DNA of 64,000 nt from Pedobacter yonginensis (GTDB taxonomy: Bacteria > Bacteroidota > Bacteroidia > Sphingobacteriales > Sphingobacteriaceae): NCBI RefSeq assembly GCF_003173595.1, contig NZ_QGNZ01000001.1, forward strand, positions 682,001 through 746,000, given 5' to 3'. The notes beneath the pieces are model-generated. The model was not told the origin of the DNA. It worked only from the letters and a program-made list of their open reading frames with translations, and did not search any database. Position numbers and translations under genes: made by a program. Shown piece by piece: positions 1-14,652 of the stretch (position 1 is its first letter; each line of letters starts with the position of its first letter).

Positions 1-1
1 A

Positions 2-1003
2 AAAACGCCTTTTAAATATGGTTTGGTGATGGTACCTGAGGATGTTGAACATAAAATGGATTGCCCAACAGTTTTCAGAAAAGGCAAATTTTGGTATATG
101 ACTTACTTTGTTTACAGCGGACGTGGCTACGAAACATGCTTGGCTAAAAGTAGTGATCTATTGCATTGGGTAAATCAGGGCAAGCTGCTATCCTTCAGTG
201 ATGCAGGACTTTGGGACGATAATCAAAAAGCAGGATACAATGCGCTACAAAATACAGAATGGGGCGGTAACTATGCGCTTGCTCAATTTGATGGGAAATA
301 TTGGATGTCTTATTTTGGAGGCAAGGAAAAAGGGTATGAAACTGAACCTTTATCCATCGGAATGGCATACACCAAAAAAGAGCCCTCTTCGGTACAAGAA
401 TGGACAAGGTTGCCAAAACCTGTTTTAACGTCAGCCGATGCCGATGTAAGGTGGTGGGAAAATAGAAACAAGCTTTTCAAAAGCACAGTAATAGAAGACA
501 AAGAAAATTTAACAGGCCATCGTTTTGTGATGTATTACAATGCCGTAGGCGATTCGTTAGTCAACAATAAAAAAACAAGATGGTACGAACGCATAGGCAT
601 GGCCGTATCAGATAATATGGTAGAGTGGAAGCGCTATCAAAAAAATCCTGTTGTTCAACATCCGGTCGGCATAACAGGTGATGCAGTAATCCAAAAAATC
701 AACGGCAACTATGTAATGTTTTACTTTGGTGCATTTTGGCAAGACCGCAAGGGTGCATTTAATCGTTTTGCTGTTTCCAAAGATTTGGTTAACTGGACAG
801 ATTGGAACGGTGAAAGTTTGATAGAATCATCCGAAAAATACGATGAGTTATATGCCCATAAATCATTCGTGCTGAAGCACAACGGCATAGTTTATCATTT
901 CTATTGTGCTGTAAATAAGCAAGATCAGCGGGGTATTGCCGTGGCAACCTCGAAAGATTTAGGCAAGAGTAAAGTAGTTTTTAAAGCAGATACCAGCAAA
1001 TAA
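2..1003 (+). CDS. Beta-propeller glycosidase (GH43/GH117/GH130-like), 5'-truncated by window edge
   Basis: The frame is open to the first base of the window, so the true start and any signal peptide lie upstream; TTG 23 and ATG 29 are internal codons, not credible starts. The visible protein shows repeated five-bladed propeller blades: a D-x-P motif near the visible N-terminus (MDCPTVFR), then several phrases of the type 'KSSDLLHWVNQGKL', 'AVSDNMVEWKRYQ' and 'AVSKDLVNWTDW', each a strand followed by an aromatic turn. Such proteins act on glycosidic bonds of arabinosides, galactosides or mannosides in the periplasm or outside. The exact family cannot be fixed by eye. The next gene starts directly after the TAA (TAAATG), so the two are almost certainly co-transcribed and translationally coupled. 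Confidence 0.75.
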   Translation, partial: KTPFKYGLVMVPEDVEHKMDCPTVFRKGKFWYMTYFVYSGRGYETCLAKSSDLLHWVNQGKLLSFSDAGLWDDNQKAGYNALQNTEWGGNYALAQFDGKYWMSYFGGKEKGYETEPLSIGMAYTKKEPSSVQEWTRLPKPVLTSADADVRWWENRNKLFKSTVIEDKENLTGHRFVMYYNAVGDSLVNNKKTRWYERIGMAVSDNMVEWKRYQKNPVVQHPVGITGDAVIQKINGNYVMFYFGAFWQDRKGAFNRFAVSKDLVNWTDWNGESLIESSEKYDELYAHKSFVLKHNGIVYHFYCAVNKQDQRGIAVATSKDLGKSKVVFKADTSK

Positions 1004-6903
<5,900 letters not shown>

Positions 6904-6926
6904 CATGAAACATTAAAATTAATCCG

Positions 6927-8087
6927 TTGAAGAAGACAATTAACTTAAAAGGAATTACTTGGAACCACACGCGTGGCTTTGTGCCCATGGTGGCTACCGC
7001 ACAAAGATTTTCCGAAATTAACCCGCATGTGCAAATCACTTGGGAAAAACGAAGTTTGCAACAATTCGCAGATTTTTCCATTCAAGAGTTGGCTGAGCGG
7101 TTTGATTTATTGGTAATCGATCATCCTTGGGCAGGGTTTGCTTCAAAAACCAATTCAATTGTTCCTTTAAATCAATACTTATCGGCTGATTATCTGAAAG
7201 ATCAAGAAGAAAATTCGGTAGGCGCATCTTACCAAAGTTATCATTTCGATCATCAACAATGGGCATTACCAATTGATGCAGCCACTCCGGTAGCATCCTC
7301 CCGCCCAGATTTATTTGAGGAAAAAGGCTTAGCGCTCCCAAAATCTTTCGAGGATCTACTCGCTTTATCCGATCAGGGTTTAGTCGCTTTTGCAGGCATC
7401 CCCATCGATGTTTTAATGAATTTTTATACGCTGTGCTGTTCTTTAGGTGAAGATCCATGTCAGGATAATGAAGTTGTAATTTCCAGTCAAATTGGCGTCA
7501 GAGCACTTCAAATGTACCGCCAGCTGGCCAGCAAAATGGACGAGGCAAACTTTCATCGCAACCCCATTCAGATTTATGAAGCCATGACCTTAAGCGACGA
7601 AATTGCATATTGCCCTTTCGCCTATGGCTACTCTAATTATTCTAGAAATGGCTACGCGCGCAAGGCCTTACACTTTCACGATATGATTTCATTGGATGGC
7701 AAAACCAATTTAAAAAGTACTTTGGGTGGAACGGGTTTGGCCATTTCATCCAAATGCACTGCATTGGACACTGCGGTGCAATACGCTGAATATGTAGGCG
7801 CTGCAAGTTGCCAAAAAGGTCTGTTTTTCGAAAGTGGCGGACAGCCAGGGCACCTAGTGGCTTGGAAAGATGAAGAAGTGAATAGGCAAAGTCAAAATTA
7901 TTTTGCAAATACATTACCTGCATTAGAAAGGGCTTTCCTTCGCCCACGTTACCACGGATCTATGTTTTTTCAGGATCATGCTGGCGATGTGGTGAGAGAT
8001 TATTTGATGAAAGGTGGCAGCGAAAAAGAAGTTCTTGAAGATCTAAATAAATTATATAAACAATCTAAAAGTTTAATTTTAGCATGA
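6927..8087 (+). CDS. Leaderless solute-binding-protein-like protein (cytosolic), paired with CoA-transferase
   Basis: 386 aa with the fold signature of family-1 type ABC sugar-binding proteins: an opening strand then 'FVPMVATAQRFSEINPHVQITWEKRSLQQFAD', a 'FDLLVIDHPWAG' strand, and a C-terminal helical part with 'GGTGLAISSKCTALDTAVQYAEYV'. The mature-type fold begins within the first ten residues, so there is no signal peptide or lipobox and the protein should stay in the cytosol. No ABC permease or ATPase is in the window. TTG 6927 is the only start that keeps the first strand; the frame has a stop at 6906. Its stop overlaps the next ATG (ATGA), coupling it to the CoA-transferase. A role as substrate-binding partner of that enzyme is my inference. 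Confidence 0.8.
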   Translation: MKKTINLKGITWNHTRGFVPMVATAQRFSEINPHVQITWEKRSLQQFADFSIQELAERFDLLVIDHPWAGFASKTNSIVPLNQYLSADYLKDQEENSVGASYQSYHFDHQQWALPIDAATPVASSRPDLFEEKGLALPKSFEDLLALSDQGLVAFAGIPIDVLMNFYTLCCSLGEDPCQDNEVVISSQIGVRALQMYRQLASKMDEANFHRNPIQIYEAMTLSDEIAYCPFAYGYSNYSRNGYARKALHFHDMISLDGKTNLKSTLGGTGLAISSKCTALDTAVQYAEYVGAASCQKGLFFESGGQPGHLVAWKDEEVNRQSQNYFANTLPALERAFLRPRYHGSMFFQDHAGDVVRDYLMKGGSEKEVLEDLNKLYKQSKSLILA

Positions 8088-9235
8088 GCAAACCATTAGA
8101 AGGGGTATTGGTTTTAGAATTTTGCCAGTTTTTGGCAGGGCCATCTGCAGGGCTAAAACTTGCAGATTTGGGTGCGCGTGTAATTAAAATTGAACGTCCA
8201 AAAGGCGGGGATGCCTGTAGGCAATTGGCCATAAAAAACCTCTTTTTAGAAGATGATAGCTTGCTCTTTCACACCATTAATAGAAATAAAGAAAGTTATG
8301 CCGCCGATTTGAAAAATCCTGAGGATTTATCGAAGCTGAAAAAGCTGATTGCAAAGGCAGATATTATGACCCATAATTTCAGACCCGGTGTGATGGAAAA
8401 AATCGGTTTGGATTATGAAAATGTTAAAGCGCTAAATCCGCAGATCATTTATGGCATGGTAACGGGCTATGGCACAAAAGGCCCTTGGAAAAACAAACCT
8501 GGTCAAGATTTACTTGTTCAGTCCGTTTCTGGATTAACCTATCTGTCTGGTGCTGATGTAGATGGTCCGGTTCCGTTTGGATTATCTGTTTCTGATATCA
8601 TGTGCGGAAATCATTTGGCCCAAGGACTAATGGCAGGATTGATTAAAAGAGCCAGAACCCAAAAAAGTGTTTTGGTAGAAGTGAGTTTGCTCGAATCCAT
8701 TCTTGATGTGCAATTTGAAGTGCTTACAACCTATCTTAATGATGGAGGAAAATTACCTGAACGCAGTTCGGCGAGGGGAAGCGCTCATGCCTATTTGAGT
8801 GCCCCTTATGGCATGTACGAAACCAAAAATGGCTACCTAGCCTTGGCTATGGGCAATTTAGAAAGCATCAGCAGTTTGATGGCCTGCAACATTGCCGATT
8901 TGTATAAGCATACAAATGCAGCATTCGACAATCGCGATCAGCTCATTTTGCGTTTTGCAGAGACATTTAAAACAGAAAATACGGCCTATTGGCTAAATAT
9001 CTTGGAGCCGAATGGCATTTGGTGTGCGGAAGTTTTAAATTATCAACAAGCCACCGAGTTAAAGGCCTATAAAGCTTTAGATATAGAACAACAGATTGAT
9101 TTAGGTAATGGAAAATCGATGAAGACAACGGCGAGCCCGATTAGGTTAAACGGCAATAAGTTAACATCGCCCAAACCCGCCCCAAAATTGGGTTTCAACA
9201 ATCAGGAGATTAGTCAAGAGTTCGGAATAAATTGA
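8084..9235 (+). CDS. CaiB/BaiF (family III) CoA-transferase, copy 1
   Basis: 383 aa. Family III CoA-transferases move CoA between carboxylic acids through an aspartyl-CoA thioester on an interlocked dimer. The opening 'LEGVLVLEFCQFLAGPSAGLKLADLGARVIKIERP' is the classic family start. 'NRNKES', 'DIMTHNFRPGVMEKIGLDY' and 'GYGTKGPWKNKPGQDLLVQSVSG' follow. The conserved catalytic Asp is Asp142 in GQDLLVQ. Length is near the typical 380-430. It overlaps the preceding solute-binding-like gene by 4 bp and lies 25 bp before a close paralogue. The acid that is activated is unknown; a sugar acid or its dehydration product would fit the neighbouring dehydrogenases and MaoC hydratase, but that is inference. 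Carnitine use is unlikely in this setting. Confidence 0.92.
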   Translation: MSKPLEGVLVLEFCQFLAGPSAGLKLADLGARVIKIERPKGGDACRQLAIKNLFLEDDSLLFHTINRNKESYAADLKNPEDLSKLKKLIAKADIMTHNFRPGVMEKIGLDYENVKALNPQIIYGMVTGYGTKGPWKNKPGQDLLVQSVSGLTYLSGADVDGPVPFGLSVSDIMCGNHLAQGLMAGLIKRARTQKSVLVEVSLLESILDVQFEVLTTYLNDGGKLPERSSARGSAHAYLSAPYGMYETKNGYLALAMGNLESISSLMACNIADLYKHTNAAFDNRDQLILRFAETFKTENTAYWLNILEPNGIWCAEVLNYQQATELKAYKALDIEQQIDLGNGKSMKTTASPIRLNGNKLTSPKPAPKLGFNNQEISQEFGIN

Positions 9236-9260
9236 AAATGATTTTAAAGGAAATAAAATA

Positions 9261-10424
9261 ATGCGCCCGCTAGAAGATTATTTAGTGATAGATTTCAGTC
9301 AGTTCCTTTCAGGTCCCTCGGCAAGCTTACGCCTCGCCGATATGGGTGCTCGGGTTATTAAAATTGAAAGGCAAGGAGTAGGTGATATTTGTCGCACGCT
9401 GTACACTTCCAACCTCATTATGAATGGCGAATCTTCTGTTTTTCATGCCATAAACCGCAATAAAGAAAGTTTCGAAGTCGATTTAAAAAATGAGGAAGAT
9501 TGCGAAATGGTGCGCGAACTGCTAAAAAAAGCAGATGTGATGACTCATAATTTCCGCCCTGGCGTGATGGATCGATTGGGTTTTGATTATGCATCGGTTT
9601 CGGCATTAAATCCAACCATCATCTATGGCGAAATATCTGGGTATGGCAACAATGGCGAATGGAAAAATAAACCTGGGCAAGATTTACTCTTGCAATCTGT
9701 AACGGGATTAACCTCATTATCAGGCAACGCCGATACTGGCCCAATGGCCATGGGCTTATCCATTGTAGATATGTTGGCCGGTGCGCATTTAGCGCAAGGA
9801 CTTTTGGCCTGTTTGTATCGCAAGGCAATCAAAAACGAAGGCGCTTTGATACAAGTAAGCATGATGGAATCTGCATACGATTTTCAGTTTGAAACCATAA
9901 CCACATTCATGAACGATGGTGGTGCATTACCAGAACGATCTTTAAAAAATAATGCAAATGCCTATTTAGGTGCACCATATGGAATATACAAAACCAAAAA
10001 TGGCCATTTGGCGCTTGCAATGGCCTCATTACCTGCACTTGGAGATTTATTGAAATGTGCAGATTTGCTAAAATATTCCGATTTAAAAGCATCATTTGAC
10101 AAACGTGATGAAATTAAAGGAATTTTGGCTGAGCATCTTTTAACGGCAGAAACTTCAACTTGGCTTTCAGTTTTAGAGCCTGCTGATATTTGGTGTGCCG
10201 ATGTGTTAAACTGGCAAGAATTGATGGAGCACGATGGTTTTAAAGTTTTGGATATGATCCAAGAAGTAGAAATGCTAGACGGATATCAATACAAAACTAC
10301 CCGCTGCCCAATACGGATTGATGGAGAATTATTAACTTCATCAAAAGGTTCTCCTAAATTAGGGCAGGATAACCAAAGTATAATTAAAGAATTCATCACC
10401 TTAAATCCCGTTGATAATGCCTAA
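9261..10424 (+). CDS. CaiB/BaiF (family III) CoA-transferase, copy 2
   Basis: 387 aa, clearly paralogous to the preceding gene along its whole length (shared 'ARVIKIER', 'INRNKES', 'MTHNFRPGVM', 'WKNKPGQDLL', 'HLAQGL', 'FMNDGG' or close variants). The catalytic Asp is retained as Asp141 in PGQDLLLQ, so both copies look active. A purine-rich AAAGGAAATAAAATA leader precedes the ATG. The gene end overlaps the start of the second solute-binding-like gene (ATG 10417). The tandem paralogues may form a heteromer or act on two related acids; the sequence cannot decide between these. Confidence 0.92.
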   Translation: MRPLEDYLVIDFSQFLSGPSASLRLADMGARVIKIERQGVGDICRTLYTSNLIMNGESSVFHAINRNKESFEVDLKNEEDCEMVRELLKKADVMTHNFRPGVMDRLGFDYASVSALNPTIIYGEISGYGNNGEWKNKPGQDLLLQSVTGLTSLSGNADTGPMAMGLSIVDMLAGAHLAQGLLACLYRKAIKNEGALIQVSMMESAYDFQFETITTFMNDGGALPERSLKNNANAYLGAPYGIYKTKNGHLALAMASLPALGDLLKCADLLKYSDLKASFDKRDEIKGILAEHLLTAETSTWLSVLEPADIWCADVLNWQELMEHDGFKVLDMIQEVEMLDGYQYKTTRCPIRIDGELLTSSKGSPKLGQDNQSIIKEFITLNPVDNA

Positions 10425-11649
10425 GCAAGATACCTTCAAGATTGCCGTACGGAAATTTGCGCCATTTGAAACGGCTATGCAGAAATTTTGGGACAAGTTT
10501 TGTGCAATTTCTGGCTGTAATCTGGAATTGGAAATGGTGGTGATGGATTTACACGAATTATACGACCGCACCATCACGAAAAAGGGAATGGCTAGTGGCG
10601 ATTTTGACATAGCTCACATCAATACCGATTGGATTTATGAAGGTTATCTAAATCAGGATTTTGAAATCTTAAATCCATACATTAATAAAAATAAGCCCGA
10701 TGATTTTCCGAGAGGATGGAGCAAATCGCTTTTAAGCTTGCAGCGTTTCGGTTGGGAGGTGGTGGGTCTGCCCTTCCACGATGGTCCAGAATGTTTAATT
10801 TACAGGAAAGATTTATTTGACAGTGAAGTTGAGCAGGAACGCTATTTTAAGCAATATGGAAAGGCATTAAGCATCCCAAAAACTTGGGAAGAGTTCCACC
10901 AAATTGCTCGATTTTTCAATCGCCCGGCAGATCATTTGTTCGGGTGCATTTTTGCCTGCTATCCAGATGGACACAATACCGTTTTTGATTATTGCCTTCA
11001 ACTGTGGACGAGGGGCGGAGATCTGTTGGATAAATCAGGCAATGTGAACGTCGATACTCCAGCCTCAATAGAAGGCTTAACATTTTATAGAAGCATGGTG
11101 AACGATAAAAATGCGGTGCATCCTGCTTCGGCACAGTTTGATTCTGTAGGCGCTGGACTGGCTTTTATGAATGGTGAGGCCGCAATGATGGTTAATTGGT
11201 TCGGTTTTGCCGCGATGTGCGAGGTAGATAAAAATTCAAAAGTAAAAGGTAAAATTGATGTGGATGTTTTACCATCAAATGCCGATCAAAGCTCCGCATC
11301 ATTGAATGTATATTGGCTCTACACCATTGCCAAGGGTAGTAAACATAAAGACCTTGCCTATGACTTTCTTCGCTTTGCAATCCATGCAGATAACGATAAG
11401 TTGCTCACTTTAGAAGGCGGGATAGGCTGTAGAATCTCCACTTGGAATGATGCAGAAATCAATTCAATCATTCCATATTACAATAAGTTGGAAAGTTTAC
11501 ACGCAGTTGCTAAAATGTTGCCTCAAAAGCAAAACTGGGCTTCAATGGCAGCCGTTATTGATGAAATGGTTTTAAGTGCCATTAACAGCGATCAGGAGAT
11601 TGAAGAGATTGCGCAAATGGCGCAGGCGAAAATTAATAAGTTAGTTTAA
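10417..11649 (+). CDS. Second leaderless solute-binding-protein-like protein
   Basis: 410 aa from ATG 10417; a TTG two codons earlier (10411) is open but less likely. It resembles sugar ABC solute-binding proteins: an opening strand and helix ('FKIAVRKFAPFETAMQKFWDKF'), 'MASGDFDIAHINTDW', 'VVGLPFHDGPECLIYRKDLF', 'SIPKTWEEFHQIARFF', and 'GLAFMNGEAAMMVNWFGFA', which is the usual hinge and ligand-cleft grammar. As with the first copy there is no signal peptide or lipobox. The gene order SBP, CoA-transferase, CoA-transferase, SBP is mirror-like, each solute-binding protein being overlapped with a transferase. Transport use is improbable without an ABC permease; an intracellular substrate-binding or scaffold role is inferred. 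Confidence 0.82.
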   Translation: MPKQDTFKIAVRKFAPFETAMQKFWDKFCAISGCNLELEMVVMDLHELYDRTITKKGMASGDFDIAHINTDWIYEGYLNQDFEILNPYINKNKPDDFPRGWSKSLLSLQRFGWEVVGLPFHDGPECLIYRKDLFDSEVEQERYFKQYGKALSIPKTWEEFHQIARFFNRPADHLFGCIFACYPDGHNTVFDYCLQLWTRGGDLLDKSGNVNVDTPASIEGLTFYRSMVNDKNAVHPASAQFDSVGAGLAFMNGEAAMMVNWFGFAAMCEVDKNSKVKGKIDVDVLPSNADQSSASLNVYWLYTIAKGSKHKDLAYDFLRFAIHADNDKLLTLEGGIGCRISTWNDAEINSIIPYYNKLESLHAVAKMLPQKQNWASMAAVIDEMVLSAINSDQEIEEIAQMAQAKINKLV

Positions 11650-11711
11650 TTTGGTTCTTTTAAATCGATTATCGACAGCAATTGGAAGCAACTAAATATT
11701 AAGATTTAAAA

Positions 11712-12779
11712 ATGAGTATTGATATAAAATATAAACCTGGGTTACCAAAAACCACACAGCCCATCATCATTATTGGCGCGGGCGGTATTGTAGCCGATGC
11801 GCATTTGCCGGCTTACAAAATTGCTGGCTTTACCGTGCATGGAATTGTAAATAGGACGAAAGAAAGGGCTCAAAAATTAGCCGATCGGTTTGGGATTGAG
11901 CATGTTTACGATACGCTAGCAGAAGCCGTTGTAAGTGCACCCGCAAATACCGTTTACGATTTAACGATTATGCCAGAACAGTACATTGAAACCTTAAAGC
12001 AATTGCCTAGTGGGAGCGCGGTTTTAATTCAGAAGCCAATGGGCGATGATTTTGAGCAAGCACAAGCCATTCTGGATTTGTGTAAAGAACGAAATTTTAA
12101 GGCTGCTGTTAACTTTCAATTGCGATATGCGCCTTTTGTAAGTGCTGCTAAGTTTTTGATTGATGCAGGTTTAATTGGTGAATTATACGATATGGAAGTC
12201 CGCGTGACCATAAAAACGCCATGGGAAATTTTTCCGCATGTAATTGTTCATCCGCGTTTAGAGATTCAATACCACAGCATTCATTATGTGGATTTAATTC
12301 GCTCATCTTTGGGTAATCCAATATCCGTATTGGCAAAAACGTTAAAACATCCCGCTAAAAACTTATCCTCATCACGATCAACGATATTATTTGATTATGG
12401 AGATACCATGCACGCGGTAATCAATACCAATCACGACCATGATTTCGGATCTAAACATCAAGAAAGCTATATTAAATGGGAAGGTACAAAAGGTGCTATA
12501 GTGGCTAAAATAGGTTTGCTAATGGATTACCCTCATGGCGTACCCGACGTTTTTGAATATTGCGTGGTTGAAGAAGGTAAAGCACCAGAATGGATTACCG
12601 CAAAACTTGAAGGATCGTGGTTTCCAGAGGCTTTTATTGGAACAATGGCGAATTTAATGTGCTACAATGAAGGTTCTACCGATGTTTTAAACACAAGTGT
12701 TGACGATGTCATTCAAACGATGGCTGTTGTCGAAAGTGCCTATCAATCTAGCGATATTGGAGGTGTAAAAGTTAAATAG
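11712..12779 (+). CDS. Gfo/Idh/MocA family NAD(P)-dependent oxidoreductase
   Basis: 355 aa. The N-terminal Rossmann domain shows '[18 protein letters not shown]' (glycine motif at residues 22-25), followed by the family's helix and '[19 protein letters not shown]'. The usual EKP motif, whose Lys is catalytic, is here QKP (Gln107-Lys108-Pro109), so Lys is kept and the Glu is changed. The C-terminal domain has '[11 protein letters not shown]', matching the catalytic His/Asp region. These enzymes oxidise or reduce sugars, inositols or their acids and lactones in the cytosol. There is no Tat or Sec signal. It sits 62 bp after the solute-binding-like gene and 20 bp before the MaoC-like gene, so it belongs to the same transcription unit. 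Confidence 0.9.
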   Translation: MSIDIKYKPGLPKTTQPIIIIGAGGIVADAHLPAYKIAGFTVHGIVNRTKERAQKLADRFGIEHVYDTLAEAVVSAPANTVYDLTIMPEQYIETLKQLPSGSAVLIQKPMGDDFEQAQAILDLCKERNFKAAVNFQLRYAPFVSAAKFLIDAGLIGELYDMEVRVTIKTPWEIFPHVIVHPRLEIQYHSIHYVDLIRSSLGNPISVLAKTLKHPAKNLSSSRSTILFDYGDTMHAVINTNHDHDFGSKHQESYIKWEGTKGAIVAKIGLLMDYPHGVPDVFEYCVVEEGKAPEWITAKLEGSWFPEAFIGTMANLMCYNEGSTDVLNTSVDDVIQTMAVVESAYQSSDIGGVKVK

Positions 12780-12799
12780 GCAAAAATAAAATTATTACC

Positions 12800-13243
12800 A
12801 TGTACTTTAAATCAACATTTTTCGAAGATTACCAATTACAGGAAAAACGCATAACCCTAGGCCGTACCATTACCGAAACGGATTTTATTATTCATGCAGG
12901 TCACACAGGCGATTTCTTTCCACACCACATGGATGCCGAATGGTGTGCTACACAGCCATTTAAACAGCGGATTGCCCATGGAACGATGATTTTTAGCGTC
13001 GGGATTGGATTAACCGCCTCGGAGATTAATCCAGAAGCCATGTCTAAAGGCTACGATAAGCTGCGTTTTTTAAAACCTGTTTTTATTGGCGATACCATTC
13101 ACTCCGAAATTTCAATTTCAGAGAAAGGAGAAAGCAAGCGACCAGAATATGGTACCGTAACCGAACATGTCGAAATAATCAATCAGCATGGAGAAGTTGT
13201 TTTGGTATGCGATCATCTCTTGGTTGTCAAAAAGAAGAAATAG
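12800..13243 (+). CDS. MaoC-like (R)-specific enoyl-CoA hydratase / dehydratase
   Basis: 147 aa hot-dog fold protein, the typical length of single-domain MaoC hydratases. The hydratase-2 motif is present as '[13 protein letters not shown]' (Asp38, His43), followed by '[15 protein letters not shown]' and '[15 protein letters not shown]', all family landmarks. MaoC proteins add or remove water across a double bond in an acyl-CoA thioester. Its place directly after two CoA-transferases and an oxidoreductase suggests that a CoA thioester made by the transferases is (de)hydrated here. Substrate unknown. Confidence 0.9.
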   Translation: MYFKSTFFEDYQLQEKRITLGRTITETDFIIHAGHTGDFFPHHMDAEWCATQPFKQRIAHGTMIFSVGIGLTASEINPEAMSKGYDKLRFLKPVFIGDTIHSEISISEKGESKRPEYGTVTEHVEIINQHGEVVLVCDHLLVVKKKK

Positions 13244-13325
13244 CCACTTCTAACGAAACTTTCTTTCAAGGGAATAGCGAAGCAAATACACGATAGATTT
13301 AAACTAACCAAATAAAACCAAATAT

Positions 13326-14615
13326 ATGAACCACAATCAACCCGAAATTACAACTGCCGATGAAAATCCATCAGGTAGGAAGTATTTATTGCCCTTCATT
13401 TTTGTGATTAGTCTGTTCTTCTTATGGGGGATGGCACACAACCTCGATTCGAGCTTAATTCCACACTTACGTAAGGCATTTAATTTAAGTAATCTCGAAT
13501 CCATGTTGATTGATACCTCAATTTTCTTCGCCTATTTTGTAATGGCTATACCAGCCGGAATTATTCTCAAAAAATGGGGATATAAAACCACCATGATTGT
13601 GGGTTTATTGGTTTTTGCATGCGGAGCATTTTTGTTTGTGCCAGCCGCCAACAACTTGTCTTATTTAACGTTTTTGATTGCGCTTTTCATTATTGGATGC
13701 GGATTGGCAACCCTAGAAACTTCAGCAAACCCATACGCGGCCGTGCTTGGAGATCCTAAGAGGGCAGCGAGCAGGTTAAACCTCGCAGCATCGTTCAACG
13801 GCTTAGCTGCCGCCGTAGCAGGCTACGTGGGCACGCATTATATCCTTTCGGGCAAAACCTACACGAAAGATGAACTGACCAACATGACTGAGGCCCTTCG
13901 TTTAACCGAAGCTTCATCTGTAAAAACACCATACATCATTTTAGGTTCAGTTTTGGTATGCATAGCGATTGCTTTTTGTTTCATTAAATTTCCGGAGATT
14001 AAAACAAAAAGCATTGATGGAGAAGCGAAAGGCAGCTTTTTAGGCTCGCTGAAACACAAGCATTTAAGGTGGGCAGTGGTGGCTCAGTTTTTTTATGTAG
14101 GTGCACAGGTTTGTGTAACGAGTTCCTTTATCCGGGCAGCCCAACAAGGTGCAGGATTCGATGAAAAAACAGCAGGAATTTACCTATTTATCTACGGAAT
14201 CCTGTTTACCGTAGGCCGTTTTGTGGGTACAGCCTTATTGCAATATGTAAAATCGCCCAAGCTCTTATCCATTTACGCTTGCGTTTCAATCGTTTTGTGT
14301 TTAATTGCCATTTTAAGTCATGGTGCTATTGTGGTTTACGCCTTGGGCGGTTTGGGTTTCTTTATGTCGATTATGTTTCCAACCATATTTGCTTTGGGCA
14401 TCGAAGGCATCGGTGATGACACCAAACCAGGCTCATCATGGCTTATTATGTCGATTATTGGGGGCTCAATTGTTCCGCTAACCATGGGTGCCGTTATTGA
14501 TTTTAACAACGATAACGTACAAATTGGTTATAGTATTCCATTAGTGTGTTTTTTAATTATCCTGTATTTCGGTTTGCGAGGCTATAAAATTGCGCACAAA
14601 CAAACTGCGAATTGA
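13326..14615 (+). CDS. Sugar MFS transporter, FucP-like (FHS family)
   Basis: 429 aa inner-membrane proton symporter with about 12 hydrophobic segments. The N-terminal 'LPFIFVISLFFLWGMAHNLDSSLIPHLRKAF', the 'KKWGYKTTMIVGL' loop and the 'LATLETSANPYAAVLG' motif are characteristic of the fucose-galactose-glucose:H+ symporter group. A hydrophilic break near residues 225-250 separates the two six-helix halves. It should import the monosaccharide or disaccharide released by the surrounding hydrolases, such as L-rhamnose, L-fucose, galactose or arabinose; the sequence alone does not say which. Confidence 0.9.
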   Translation: MNHNQPEITTADENPSGRKYLLPFIFVISLFFLWGMAHNLDSSLIPHLRKAFNLSNLESMLIDTSIFFAYFVMAIPAGIILKKWGYKTTMIVGLLVFACGAFLFVPAANNLSYLTFLIALFIIGCGLATLETSANPYAAVLGDPKRAASRLNLAASFNGLAAAVAGYVGTHYILSGKTYTKDELTNMTEALRLTEASSVKTPYIILGSVLVCIAIAFCFIKFPEIKTKSIDGEAKGSFLGSLKHKHLRWAVVAQFFYVGAQVCVTSSFIRAAQQGAGFDEKTAGIYLFIYGILFTVGRFVGTALLQYVKSPKLLSIYACVSIVLCLIAILSHGAIVVYALGGLGFFMSIMFPTIFALGIEGIGDDTKPGSSWLIMSIIGGSIVPLTMGAVIDFNNDNVQIGYSIPLVCFLIILYFGLRGYKIAHKQTAN

Positions 14616-14652
14616 GCTGGGAGATCATGATTTAGGAATTTAAATAATTGAA

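Noticed and set aside
6927..11649. A conventional ABC sugar importer
   Set aside because: Both binding-protein-like products lack signal peptides, and no permease or ATPase gene is present in the window.
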